55,306 bases of DNA from Nitrospirota bacterium (GTDB taxonomy: Bacteria > Nitrospirota > Thermodesulfovibrionia > Thermodesulfovibrionales > Magnetobacteriaceae). Numbering within the stretch: position 1 is the stretch's first letter; every line of letters starts with the position of its first letter. Below, piece by piece: positions 18,006 to 26,856 of this stretch. Made by a program: the position numbers and the translations under genes. The notes under the pieces are model-generated. The model worked only from the letters and a program-made list of their open reading frames with translations. It had not been told where the DNA came from and made no database searches. The DNA lies in assembly GCA_015233015.1 (NCBI GenBank), contig JADFYO010000020.1, positions 1-55,306 on the forward strand, read 5' to 3'.

Positions 18006-18674
18006 CTAGTACAGATACAACTCCCTGCCCTTAGCCTCTCTGTTTGGGTGATATGTGTCGCGGTTAAGCACGTTGAAGTCGAGGGTCATCTTTCCTGTCG
18101 TTAGGTCATAGATGCAATACCACGGCTCAAGTGCCTTAAGGGAGTCGTCGTCGTGACCATAGATTTGAATCATGACAGATTTGGAGTCGCTCGACCAGAG
18201 TACTGCCTCCGCATAACTATGGCCAAATTGAGGAATTTGATATTGTTTATGTGTCTTTCTGAATAAGTCCCAAGCCATGTCATTCAGCATTTTTGTTTCT
18301 TTATATTCTAATCCCTTAACTTTTTGAAATAAAAGAGCATCTGTGTCGGTGGTTCCAGCTCTATAATTTATAATAAGCCATTTCTCGTCCGGTGAAATAA
18401 TCACGTCCGCGTCACGCTCGTAAGAGAAAAGGAGTGTCTTCTTCGATGGATCCTTTTTTGAATAAAGCCATATATCCCCAGAAAAACCATCGTAACCATC
18501 TACATAATGTCTTACGATTATATCTCCATTTACTTCTGGTGAAAGGTACTCCTTTAGCAGATGGTTTTTAAGTGCTTTATCTTCTCCATAACATTGCCTT
18601 ACGCCTAAGACATGCAATAATACACAAATGGTGATAATTACACATAAGAAAGATACGTTAACAGTTCTGTTCAT
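18006..18674 (-). CDS. Exported hypothetical protein
   Basis: The family is not recognised. The 222-residue product starts with a clear signal peptide (MNRTVNVSFLCVIITICVLL through about residue 29, likely cut after YG). The mature part contains short strand-rich segments resembling propeller-like repeats: FSGDIWLYSKKDPSKKTLLF, ADVIISPDEKWLIINY and EAVLWSSDSKSVMIQIYG. The latter two echo the SPDGKWL motif of TolB/WD40-like propeller blades, so a small periplasmic propeller-like fold is possible. A ribosome binding site (CAGGAGGAGATGACT) lies just upstream of the ATG. The gene stands alone, between the chemotaxis operon promoter and transposon debris. Confidence 0.6.
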   Translation of the reverse strand: MNRTVNVSFLCVIITICVLLHVLGVRQCYGEDKALKNHLLKEYLSPEVNGDIIVRHYVDGYDGFSGDIWLYSKKDPSKKTLLFSYERDADVIISPDEKWLIINYRAGTTDTDALLFQKVKGLEYKETKMLNDMAWDLFRKTHKQYQIPQFGHSYAEAVLWSSDSKSVMIQIYGHDDDSLKALEPWYCIYDLTTGKMTLDFNVLNRDTYHPNREAKGRELYLY

Positions 18675-18730
18675 ATAGTCATCTCCTCCTGAGCTATTGT
18701 ATCATAAATCTTAATCAATAGTATATGAAA

Positions 18731-18770
18731 AGACCTTTAGCCCCACAAGCTAAAGTGAGGCTAAAGGTCT
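18731..18770. repeat. Inverted repeat flanking the transposase remnant
   Basis: Twelve-base arms, AGACCTTTAGCC at 18731-18742 and GGCTAAAGGTCT at 18759-18770, are exact inverse complements around a 16-base loop. The element lies upstream of the secreted-protein gene and just before the transposase remnants. It could be a bidirectional transcription terminator or part of a decayed mobile element. Confidence 0.6.
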
Positions 18771-18922
18771 CAGCTAAAACGACATCAGCAATTCTCGGTG
18801 AAGTAAAAATGCAAGTAAGGAAGGGGGAAAAGAGAGGGAGTAAGAAATATTTTTCGCGCAGCGGGAGTATATACATATATATAGTCTAGATTTTTTTAAT
18901 GATGTATGTTTAGAATATAAAT

Positions 18923-19420
18923 ATGCATACAAAGAAACATTTATCTTTCGAAGCGCTGTGCGATACAATGAGAAAGCGCATAGGCGATATAGAGGATTAT
19001 CGTGAAATAGGGAAAGTAGAGCATTGTCTGCATGACGTATGTATGTCTGGATTTGCGATGATGTATTTTCAGGATCCATCGCTTTTGGAATTCCAGCAGC
19101 GCCTTGAAGATAGAGCAAGAAGTAATAATTTGAAGACATTGTTTGGTGTAAAGACAATTCCCAAAGACAGTCAGATGAGAGATGTCATAGACAAGTTAGA
19201 CAGCGAGAAGCTAAAGCCAATATTTAATGATTTTGTAGAGAATTTGCGCCGTGGAAAACAGCTTGACAGGTTTCTGTTTATGAAGGAGCATTATTTAGTG
19301 TCGATTGACGGCTCGGAGTATTTTGGTTCGGACAAGATAAAGTGTCCCGGCTGTTTGACCAAAGAGAGCAAAAGCGGCAAAATCCATTACACACACCAGA
19401 TATTGCAAAGTGTGATAATC
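18923..19420 (+). pseudogene. Truncated IS4-type DDE transposase (first remnant)
   Basis: The first ~165 residues of a DDE transposase are present: the N-terminal helical DNA-binding part (CDTMRKRIGDIEDYRE), the PKDSQMRDVIDKLD segment, and the first catalytic strand with the Asp in YLVSIDGSEYFGS, followed by CPGCLTKESKSGK. The rest of the catalytic core, including the second Asp and the Glu, is missing. Similarity ends at about 19420 (after QSVII), where unrelated sequence belonging to the second transposase remnant begins. The stop at 19442-19444 belongs to that other sequence. This copy cannot be active. Confidence 0.8.
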
Positions 19421-19478
19421 CTAGAAAAAGCAGTTGAATTATGAAGTGGGATAAAAATAATATATAAGACAAGGAGTT

Positions 19479-19750
19479 ATGTCAAAAAAGAGAAGAAGGA
19501 GAACTCACCCAATGGGAGAAGGTCAAAATAAAGGAGAATTGAAGAAAAACTATGAAGTAAGTGTAGACACATATGGAGGGAAAGTACACGTAGAATGGAA
19601 TCCTGAAGCGGCGGTAACGCCATTAGGGCAGCTACCATTTTTCATAAATTTTATAAAGGTAAGCGGGTTGTATGATGCGTTCATAGAGGAATGTCCGCTT
19701 CAGTACGGCAGCTCCAATGCACCGACAAAGGAGGATGTTCTGGGTACATT
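19479..19750 (+). pseudogene. Truncated transposase N-terminus (second remnant, IS4/IS1380-like)
   Basis: A second transposase starts with a good ribosome binding site (CAAGGAG) and an ATG. It reads DTYGGKVHVEWNPEAAVTPL, LPFFINFIKVSG and NAPTKEDVLGTL, a pattern typical of the N-terminus of IS4/IS1380-superfamily transposases. Similarity stops at about 19750, where the complement of the sensor-kinase gene begins; the remaining codons to 19811 are antisense kinase sequence. About 90 residues of a normally ~450-residue protein survive. Its left part appears to interrupt the first transposase, so the remnants are nested. Confidence 0.78.
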
Positions 19751-22700
19751 GCGAGTAGTTCATCTATGGCAGTTTTTACATCGAAGCATACTTTCTCCTT
19801 TGACGGATTGAAGAAGTTCCTGAAATCATCTATTGTCTTTGACATAAAAAATACCTGGCTCTTTGCTGTTTCAACGATCATGTTTATGTACTTCTCGTTG
19901 AGTTCTCCGTATTGATAAGCCTCTTTTATGTCCTGCACGGTTATGCCTATAATATTTAAAGGCTGTCTCCACTGGTGGGCAATTAATCCAATCATCTCAC
20001 CCATCGCTGCCATCTTGGATTGCTGGATAAGTATCTGCTCATGAGTTCGTCTCTTTTCTGTCTCTTCTATTACCATTGCTTGAAGATTTGCATTTAATTT
20101 TTTCAACTGCAATTCCATTCCCTTGCGTTGCGTAATGTCCCGGATAATACTGAACATTGCTTTCTTTCCATCAAAATCAATCATCATGGCATTTATCTCA
20201 ACGAACATAACAGAGCCATCTTTTTTTACATGTGCCGATTCAAACACTCCCTCTCCGTGTTTTTGCATATACGCTATTCGTTGTGACAACATAGCCGCAA
20301 ACTCAGGTGTGTCAAGTTCGGATAAGCGAATTGACATCATTTCTTCCTTCGTATAGCCGAGACGCTCATGAGCGGTCTTATTAAAGTCTATAAAGTTACC
20401 GTTTACATCGACGATGAAAAGTGCATCGAGTGAGGCATCAAAGAGGTTCCGGAATTTTTCCTCACTCTGCCGCAGTGCCACCTCCGTCTGCTTGCGTTGC
20501 GTGATGTCCCGTACAGCCGCCAGTCTAATTCTGTGACCGTTATATTCCAGGGTCTTGCCGCAGGCTTCGACAGTCATTATCGTACCATCTTTTTTAAGGC
20601 ATTCCAATTCGTATGGTTTATCATATCCCTCAGAAATATGCTTCATGAGTATCTCACGGTATTGCGGTGTGATAGTGTCAACCACCGGCATGCCGATTAC
20701 CTCTTCGTAATCGTAACCATACATTTCGGCAAGCCGTTTATTGGCGGCTATAATTCGTCCATTTTCGGAGACGGAGACCCCTTCAAACGTAGCATCTAAT
20801 AATAGACTCAACCTTTTCTCAACCATACGGCGAGCGTCGATCTCGATGCGGAGTGCCTCTGCCGTCTTCCTGCTCTCTGTCACGTCCTCAAGCATAGCTA
20901 TACAGTAATCCACCTTGCCGTTTTCACAACGTTTGCAATTTACCCAGAGCATCGTGTAAACAACCTCGCCGTCCTTGCGGATAAGGCGTTTTTCCAATTT
21001 GTATCCATCGGTCTCACCGGCAAGTATGCGGTTAAACTCTATGGTTTCGGGTTGCAGGTCTTCAGTATGCGTTAGCTCAGCCCATGTCATTCCGGTCAGT
21101 TCCTCATGACTATATCCCGTTATCCTGCAAATCTCGTCGTTTACTTTAATCCAGCCCTTTTCAGGAGACGTTATAGCTATGCCTATTGTGCTGAATTCAA
21201 ATGTGGCGCGAAAGCGCTCCTCGTTTTCTCGCAGCTGCATTTCCATACGCTTGTGCTCAGTAATATCATTATGAACTGAAATCCACACGGTCCCGTAGAT
21301 ATTGTGTGTGAATGGAAATACGATGGCGTGACACCAAAACAGAGTGCCATCTTTTTTAACATTTAAGATTTCCCCTTGCCAGCTGCCGGTTTGTCTAAGC
21401 TGCGAATGTATTTGATCAGCCATATCTTCGGGCGATACATCGGTGGGTGCATTAACAATGGAGATGTTTTTGCCCGTCAACTCACCCTCTTCATAACCGA
21501 ACATATCGTTAAACTTTGGGGTGGCGTAAACAATGCTGCCGTCGCTGATTTTTATAAGTACTACCCCTTCCGCCATGTTCATTAACATTTCACTTTGCAG
21601 GCGAAAATCTTGATTCATTGCATGATAGTCTGTCATATCCCGTAAAGCCCATAATTTTATCCTGTGGCCTTTATATTCCATGGTGTGTCCGTTTACCTCG
21701 ACTATTATTGCCATACCGTCTTTTTTCAGGCAATCAATTTCGTGTGAACACTTACACCCCTCTGACATATGCTTAATGACAATCTCATGGTATTGCGGCG
21801 TTACAATATCAAATACCGGCCTATTTAACATCTCTCCGGGAGCGTAACCAAACATCTCGGCAGACCGTTTATTATAATCGATTATCCGTCCATCATCGTT
21901 AATCACGAGAATCCCTTCAAAGGATGCCTCCGATAACAACTCGAATCTTTGATTGCTCGCGTTAAGCTCATCGATGGATTCGTTGAGTGTCCTTTGTGAC
22001 GCGGCAATGTCGTCTGCCATTTTATTAAAAGACGCTGTTAAAATGCCGGCTTCATCTCTCCTTTGCTCTCCGGCAATTCTTTCGAAATTACCTTCGCCTA
22101 TCCTTTTTGTGGCATCCGCCAATTTCTTGATCGGTCTGGATACTATCACAGCAATGAAAACGCCAAGGGATAGAGCAAGGGATAGGCCTATAACCGAAAA
22201 TGAGATGATTATTGTGGTTATAGTTCGAGCTTTACGGTTGTTTTTATGGCACATATCATCGGCCACTTTCAAATTATAGCCAACTATCTTTGTTATCGAT
22301 GCTGAGCCTGCTCTGCCAGCCTTATAAGCGTCTCCTCTCATTAGGGTCTCCGCTTCATCGCGTTTACCGGCTGCCGATAGTTCAATTATCCTATCGACAA
22401 GCAGCATATACGCTGTCTTTGCCCCGATAAATTCCTTTAGATTAGCCTTATCTGTTTCATCGAAAATAATACCCTCGTATAGTTTAGCCGATTTATCTAT
22501 TTCTTCACTGAGGCTCTTAATTTTATCGGCATATTTCAGCTTATCCTCTGCCTTTTCGCTCAGCTGGACGTCTCTCATAGCGATACGGATCCTTTGGAAA
22601 TTCCGGGTGATATCATTCATGTAGATGAGAGGCACTACCATATTGTCATGCGTATATCTGGCAGATGCCGCCAAATCTGAAACACCGGCAATACCCGCGT

Positions 22701-22785
22701 AGCCTATTGCGGCTGAGAGAAACGTTATCAAGATAAAACTGGATAGAAGCTTTGTTCTGATTGTCATGTCATAAAACCATTTCAT
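19681..22785 (-). pseudogene. Five-PAS sensor kinase lacking its ATPase domain
   Basis: The frame encodes 1034 residues. TM1 lies near 12-31 and TM2 near 190-212, with a four-helix-bundle periplasmic domain between them. A HAMP segment follows, then five PAS domains between about residues 265 and 890; the first and fourth are closely similar (ASFEGILVINDDGRII and ATFEGVSVSENGRII). The dimerisation domain with the phospho-acceptor His in GEMIGLIAHQWRQPLNIIG follows. The HATPase domain should begin after FDVKTAIDELL, but the frame crosses into the complement of a transposase at about 19750 and ends with 20 unrelated residues. No N, G1 or G2 box exists, so autophosphorylation is impossible without a partner kinase. 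The sensor half matches that of the nearby chemoreceptor. I treat it as a disrupted gene, although it could still be expressed as a phospho-relay or dominant-negative protein. Confidence 0.85.
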
Positions 22786-23165
22786 GTCAGATCCTATGTG
22801 CGTTCAGGTTTTTATCTTTGTTTTTTGATTCTTTGTACTATTCCGTCTTAATGGCATCAGCCTCTTAGTCTGGGACGTCCACCCCATCCATTATCTTACT
22901 TCCAACAATAACATAAGGGTTGTTACATATCAGTTACATATTATGGGGAAATGACAAATAAATGAGCATCCTTCGACAGGCTCAGGATGATTCAAGTCTC
23001 TTGCTTCTATGATTCAAGGCTTCTGCTTCTATGATTCAAGTCTCTTGCTTCTATGATTCAAGTCTCTTGCTTCTATGATTCAAGTCTTCTGCTTCTATGA
23101 TTCAAGGCTCTTACTTCTATGAACTCATTTTCGGGATGACGATGATTATGCGGCTTTACGGCTCG
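22786..23165. other. Gene-free stretch with tandem repeat
   Basis: This 380-base region between the PAS kinase and the metallophosphoesterase has no credible gene. It includes the six-copy 22-base tandem repeat described separately. Directly before the repeat is CCTTCGACAGGCTCAGGATG, and after it TTTTCGGGATGACGATGA; both resemble the dispersed intergenic REP-like sequences of many environmental genomes. The kinase promoter should lie near its upper end at 22786-22900. Confidence 0.6.
22989..23120. repeat. Six-copy 22-bp tandem repeat
   Basis: Six head-to-tail units of 22 bases begin at 22989, 23011, 23033, 23055, 23077 and 23099. The unit starts gattcaagtctcttgcttct and ends at. Variation is limited to the GTCTCTTG segment (GTCTCTTG, GGCTTCTG, GTCTTCTG, GGCTCTTA). 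There are no spacers, so it is not a CRISPR array. It probably expands and contracts by slippage. Confidence 0.95.
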
Positions 23166-24401
23166 CTATTTCACATCCTCGGGAACAAGTTCGATAATGG
23201 CAACTTCGGGAGGGCTGAGGACGCGGATTGGCGGGCCCCATGTGCCTACACCTCTGTTAACGTATAAAAACCCCCGCCCATCAACCTTCAGCAGCCCGCC
23301 CTTGTTTGGCACATAAACCCATGTCGTTAAATCACTCAGTCCGGTTTGTTTGGAGTAGTAAAGCCACGTTAAAACCCCAAAGGGGAATATCTGTCCCTTA
23401 TGCGTATGTCCAGAGAGTTGCAAGTCAAAAAGACCCTCTTCATGTTCATTCAGCTCAGGCCGGTGTTTCAATAGAATTGTATATTTGTCTGGAGGTATGC
23501 CGGTTAATAGTTCTTTTTCCATTAATCCACGCTCTTTAGCAGCGGCAAGTCTTTCTTTTGCCTCAAGCGTTACTCTTAAATGAGACGGTACTTTAAAGTT
23601 ACTTACTTCAGGGTCATCAACGCCAGCAATAACTATAGTGTTTCCAATTGTGACCGCCTCGTTCCTTAATACCTTAAATCCACAGCGCTCAGTAAACTCG
23701 ATGGTCTGAGTAAGCCCCGCGTAAAATTCGTGATTGCCGGTAACGGCATATTTGCCTAAAGGCGGGTGAAGCGCCTCGAAATATTTGGCAAGACCGTCTA
23801 TGTTGTCCAGTTGTCCGTCCACAAGGTCACCGGTTGAGACCAGTATGTCGGGGGCTTCGCTGTCTATTGCCTCGGCAATTGCCTTTATCCTCTTATCGGC
23901 AATTATGAGACCGACATGCACGTCCGTAATTTGCGCGATTTTAACAGCCGATGTTACCTTGTTTGTCCTGATTACCACCTTTTCGATACGAATGGCCCTG
24001 GCCTCGAAATACCCATAGACACATATACTTATAGAAAATAAGACAGACAGATAAAACGATGCGGCGGCCTTTACTTTAAGAAACTCAAGATCATGACCGG
24101 CTACTCTGCCTGTTATATAAATAAGAAACTTGTACAGATCAAACGCAAATAAAAACATCACAACATAAAGCAGAAACCCCATCCAGTAATATCCCGTATA
24201 GGCCGCCGCCTTCGCAACCAACTGATGTCCGGTTCTTTCGGAGTATCTGACAATGAATGGAAACATAGTCATGATGAGCATAGCGGCGGCAACACAGACC
24301 TTAGCGCTCAGCTTGAGGTTAAATGCCGAACCAGCCGCAGTCAGGGCATAGAAGTGCATCGATGCGTATATGAGTATAAAAAGAAGTAAAAATAGTCTCA
24401 T
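23166..24401 (-). CDS. Membrane-anchored metallophosphoesterase (YaeI-like)
   Basis: The 411-residue protein has four or so hydrophobic helices in its first 140 residues, then a calcineurin-like phosphoesterase domain facing one side of the inner membrane. All five metal-ligand blocks are visible in order: the D-x-H in AQITDVHVGLI, GDLVDG in LVSTGDLVDGQL, GNHE in YAVTGNHEFYAG, the His in ILLKHRPELN, and GHTHKGQ in LQLSGHTHKGQIFPFG. The C-terminus is conserved in this subfamily (LYVNRGVGTWGPPIRV). Relatives include YaeI, a phosphodiesterase, and enzymes acting on lipid-linked substrates such as UDP-diacylglucosamine. The exact substrate is unknown. It lies just upstream of a tRNA-Arg on the same strand and appears monocistronic. 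Confidence 0.88.
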   Translation of the reverse strand: MRLFLLLFILIYASMHFYALTAAGSAFNLKLSAKVCVAAAMLIMTMFPFIVRYSERTGHQLVAKAAAYTGYYWMGFLLYVVMFLFAFDLYKFLIYITGRVAGHDLEFLKVKAAASFYLSVLFSISICVYGYFEARAIRIEKVVIRTNKVTSAVKIAQITDVHVGLIIADKRIKAIAEAIDSEAPDILVSTGDLVDGQLDNIDGLAKYFEALHPPLGKYAVTGNHEFYAGLTQTIEFTERCGFKVLRNEAVTIGNTIVIAGVDDPEVSNFKVPSHLRVTLEAKERLAAAKERGLMEKELLTGIPPDKYTILLKHRPELNEHEEGLFDLQLSGHTHKGQIFPFGVLTWLYYSKQTGLSDLTTWVYVPNKGGLLKVDGRGFLYVNRGVGTWGPPIRVLSPPEVAIIELVPEDVK

Positions 24402-24445
24402 TCAGTTCTGGTTTGCCGGCATAATATCAGCGCAAGTTTTTTAAA

Positions 24446-24519
24446 CGCGCCCAGGAGGAGTTGAACCCCCAACCTTCGGATCCGTAGTCCAACGCTCTAT
24501 CCAATTGAGCCATGGGCGC
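24446..24519 (-). tRNA. tRNA-Arg (anticodon ACG)
   Basis: On the minus strand a full cloverleaf can be read: acceptor arms GCGCCCA/TGGGCGC, a D arm with GCTC/GAGC, an anticodon stem TTGGA/TCCGA around loop CTACGGA (anticodon ACG, read as ICG after deamination), and a T arm GGGGG/CCTCC with loop TTCAACT. The discriminator base is G and CCA is not encoded. It reads CGU/CGC/CGA codons. Confidence 0.95.
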
Positions 24520-24615
24520 ATATGTTGATAGTACACGGTTTTATGCGAAATTGTCAAATAAACCAATCTGCTTATTCCACCAGACCCTCGTATATCAATA
24601 AATATTTGTCTGTGT

Positions 24616-25161
24616 TTATTTGGATGGCTGACCGATTAATTTATTGACCGCGTCTATAAACTCCTCCGGCTCCACGGGTTTGTCAAGGAATATGTCAGGA
24701 AGCGACGGCATTCCCCCAAGTTTTAACTCTCCCTTGCGGAACTGGTCTATCATCAATTCCCTGTCAATGAGCAGCATTTTCCGGTAAGACTTGAAACGTA
24801 AAAAAAACTTTTGCATCTTGCTGTCCGGTTCATCGAGTAAGGTCTCCATCTGCCTTATGATATCTACATTGTCGAGTTCTTTGTATGACTGTTCAATAAA
24901 ACTCTTCAACGACGTTAACATGATTATGGGCACGTTTCCCAGTGCGCTGTCTCTTCTTAACTCGCCCAATACGTCTATTCCCGTCTTTTTGGGCATCATC
25001 ACGTCGAGGGTTATCAGGTCGGGTTTCATTTCCCTTGCCTTGTTTAATCCCTCCTCACCGTCCACTGCCTCTACAACATCATAACCGCTTTGACTGAGAA
25101 CTGTAGAAAGATACTCCCTTATGGACTTTTCGTCATCGACGACCAGTACCCGCTTCTTCAT
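24616..25161 (-). CDS. Response regulator receiver with ~50-residue insertion
   Basis: The 181-residue protein has the normal receiver start (RVLVVDDEKSIREYL), the phospho-acceptor in PDLITLDVMMPKKTGIDVL and the conserved Thr in IIMLTSL. The expected Lys-Pro pair (DIFLDKPVEPEEFIDAVNKL) comes about 50 residues later than usual. The insertion (from about residue 105 to 155) is helical and charged, with SKMQKFFLRFKSYRKMLL in its middle. There is no separate output domain, so the insertion may be the partner-binding surface. The gene is near an orphan HicB gene and two soluble kinases on the same strand; the GAF kinase at 26857-28791 or the hybrid at 25568-26830 could phosphorylate it. That is inference. 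Confidence 0.88.
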   Translation of the reverse strand: MKKRVLVVDDEKSIREYLSTVLSQSGYDVVEAVDGEEGLNKAREMKPDLITLDVMMPKKTGIDVLGELRRDSALGNVPIIMLTSLKSFIEQSYKELDNVDIIRQMETLLDEPDSKMQKFFLRFKSYRKMLLIDRELMIDQFRKGELKLGGMPSLPDIFLDKPVEPEEFIDAVNKLIGQPSK

Positions 25162-25262
25162 TATGTTCCTCCTTTTGGTCTTACGTCCGAATACACACGG
25201 ACTCCACCTTTTTCCAAACCATTTATGTCATTTGAAACCTGTACCATTTCAAGCATTTGAAT

Positions 25263-25526
25263 CTATATGCTGACTAATTCAGCTGCTAATATTTTTGATG
25301 GTATCCATTTGCCGCTATCATCTTTACTATAATTGCACTCCATTAATATCTCCCCGAGGGTGCCCATCCTCTCAGCCTCATCTATAAATAGTTTTACTGC
25401 TGTTTTTAACATTTCCCTTGAATGCTCCACGCTATCTCCGCAGCTTGATATGTCCAGTTCAGGACAATATGCTATAAAAGCATCTCCTTCTTTAAACACT
25501 ATCATGTCATAATCAATGTTCACCAT
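25263..25526 (-). CDS. Orphan HicB-like antitoxin (UPF0150 type)
   Basis: The 87-residue product matches the small HicB/UPF0150 fold: an N-terminal strand YDMIVFKEGDAFIAYCPELD, then CGDSVEHSREMLKTAVKLFIDEAERMG, followed by a short C-terminal extension without an obvious DNA-binding helix-turn-helix or ribbon domain. HicB partners neutralise HicA mRNA interferases. I find no hicA-like frame on either side (25162-25262 and 25527-25567 are too short), so this is either an orphan or acts on a HicA from elsewhere, such as the one at 54491-54676. It lies between two receiver/kinase genes on the same strand. Confidence 0.8.
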   Translation of the reverse strand: MVNIDYDMIVFKEGDAFIAYCPELDISSCGDSVEHSREMLKTAVKLFIDEAERMGTLGEILMECNYSKDDSGKWIPSKILAAELVSI

Positions 25527-25567
25527 TGCGGTCTCCCAACAGGTATCATCAATTTATACGAGGATTA

Positions 25568-26830
25568 TTATCTCTTCATGGGAAGTCTTATCCGGAACAT
25601 CGTGCCTTTTCCCTTTTGCGATGTAACTTCCAGTGTTCCCCCATGTCCTTCGACTACTTTTTTGGTTATTGGCAGCCCAAGTCCATTGCCTCTGAAATTC
25701 TTTGTGGAGAAAAACAGCACGAATATCTTGTCCAGCTCATCCTCCCCTATCCCGTAACCATTATCCTCTACGTCCAGATTTACAAAACCGCTTTCAATAT
25801 CGGCATGTACGCGTATTACTACCCTGGCCCTTTCATCACCAGCGTATTGCTTACCCGTGCAGGCGTCTATCGCGTTAGACACAAGGTTCATCAGCGCGGT
25901 GTGAATTGCCTCATAATCAAAATAGAGCGAAGGGACAGACCTGTCTATTTCCCCGGATACCTCAACCTGCGCGCCTCCAGTGTCCTGAAACATCCCGGCA
26001 ACCTCCTCTGCGAGAATGGTTATTGAGCCATATTTAAAATCGATTTGATTGAACCTGGAGATATCGAGGAGATCGCGTGTCAGCGCCGACATTCGCGATA
26101 TGCCTGTTTGGGCGGCATCCCAGCCCTTGATGAGCAGTTCGTGATCGTTGCTTTTTAAGGCGGTATTGATCATATATTCGCCGCCCTTAAGCGCGTTAAG
26201 AATATTTTTCGCCCCGTGGACTATCTGTGTTATGGCTATGCCGATTGCCGCCTGATATTCCTTTTCTGCCAGTTGTTTTTCTATAAGGATGCGCTCTTCG
26301 GCCTCTTTTTCTAATTTCTTATAGGCCTCGTCCAGTCTTATCAGGTCGTTATATGACCGTAAACACGTTACTATCGATGTGTAGAGCCGTTGAATAGTCA
26401 GCTCGCTTTTTGTCTTGTAGTCGTTGATGTCGTAATTTACAATCACATCATTTTCCGGGGCCATGCCGGGCTGCCCGGTCCGCAGTATAATTCTCATAAA
26501 TTTATTGTTCAGGACTTCACGTATATATTTTACGACATCCAGGCCCGCGTACTCGGTCTCCATAACCACATCGAGGATAATCAACGCCGTGTCAGGGTGG
26601 GCATTAAGCGCGGACTTTGCCTCTTGTGCCGATGAGGCAAAGATAAGGTCGAGACATCTGCCGTTGAATGTAAAATCCCTCAGGGCAGCCCTTGTCATCC
26701 TGTGGACTTCATCCTCGTCGTCAACAACCATAACCTTCCAGTTTGGCTCACCGGAGCTATCCTTAGACGGGACTTCCACTTTTTCCCGCAGAAAACTATC
26801 GTCGCAAAAAAGATTATCTGAATCCTTCAT
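25568..26830 (-). CDS. Soluble hybrid protein: receiver followed by histidine kinase
   Basis: This 420-residue cytoplasmic protein has an N-terminal receiver (residues about 30-150: VMVVDDEDEVHRMTRAALRD, phospho-acceptor in LIILDVVMETEYAGLDVV, and the RIILRTGQPG variant where a Thr is usual). The receiver is of the type often found fused to HD-GYP or kinase domains. A coiled-coil linker (residues 158-195) leads to a divergent dimerisation domain with the likely phospho-His in ITQIVHGAKNILNAL. The HATPase follows: NLVSNAIDA, DNGYGIGEDELDKIF, GNGLGLPITKKVVEGHGG. With no transmembrane segment, it must be regulated by phosphorylation of its own receiver. It lies 26 bases downstream of the GAF kinase gene, in an apparent operon, which makes that kinase a candidate donor. 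Confidence 0.9.
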   Translation of the reverse strand: MKDSDNLFCDDSFLREKVEVPSKDSSGEPNWKVMVVDDEDEVHRMTRAALRDFTFNGRCLDLIFASSAQEAKSALNAHPDTALIILDVVMETEYAGLDVVKYIREVLNNKFMRIILRTGQPGMAPENDVIVNYDINDYKTKSELTIQRLYTSIVTCLRSYNDLIRLDEAYKKLEKEAEERILIEKQLAEKEYQAAIGIAITQIVHGAKNILNALKGGEYMINTALKSNDHELLIKGWDAAQTGISRMSALTRDLLDISRFNQIDFKYGSITILAEEVAGMFQDTGGAQVEVSGEIDRSVPSLYFDYEAIHTALMNLVSNAIDACTGKQYAGDERARVVIRVHADIESGFVNLDVEDNGYGIGEDELDKIFVLFFSTKNFRGNGLGLPITKKVVEGHGGTLEVTSQKGKGTMFRIRLPMKR

Positions 26831-26856
26831 CTTTGTTCACCTGTGGACATATTATA

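Noticed and set aside
22989-23120. Possible CRISPR array
   Set aside because: The 22-base units are contiguous with no unique spacers and no cas genes nearby.
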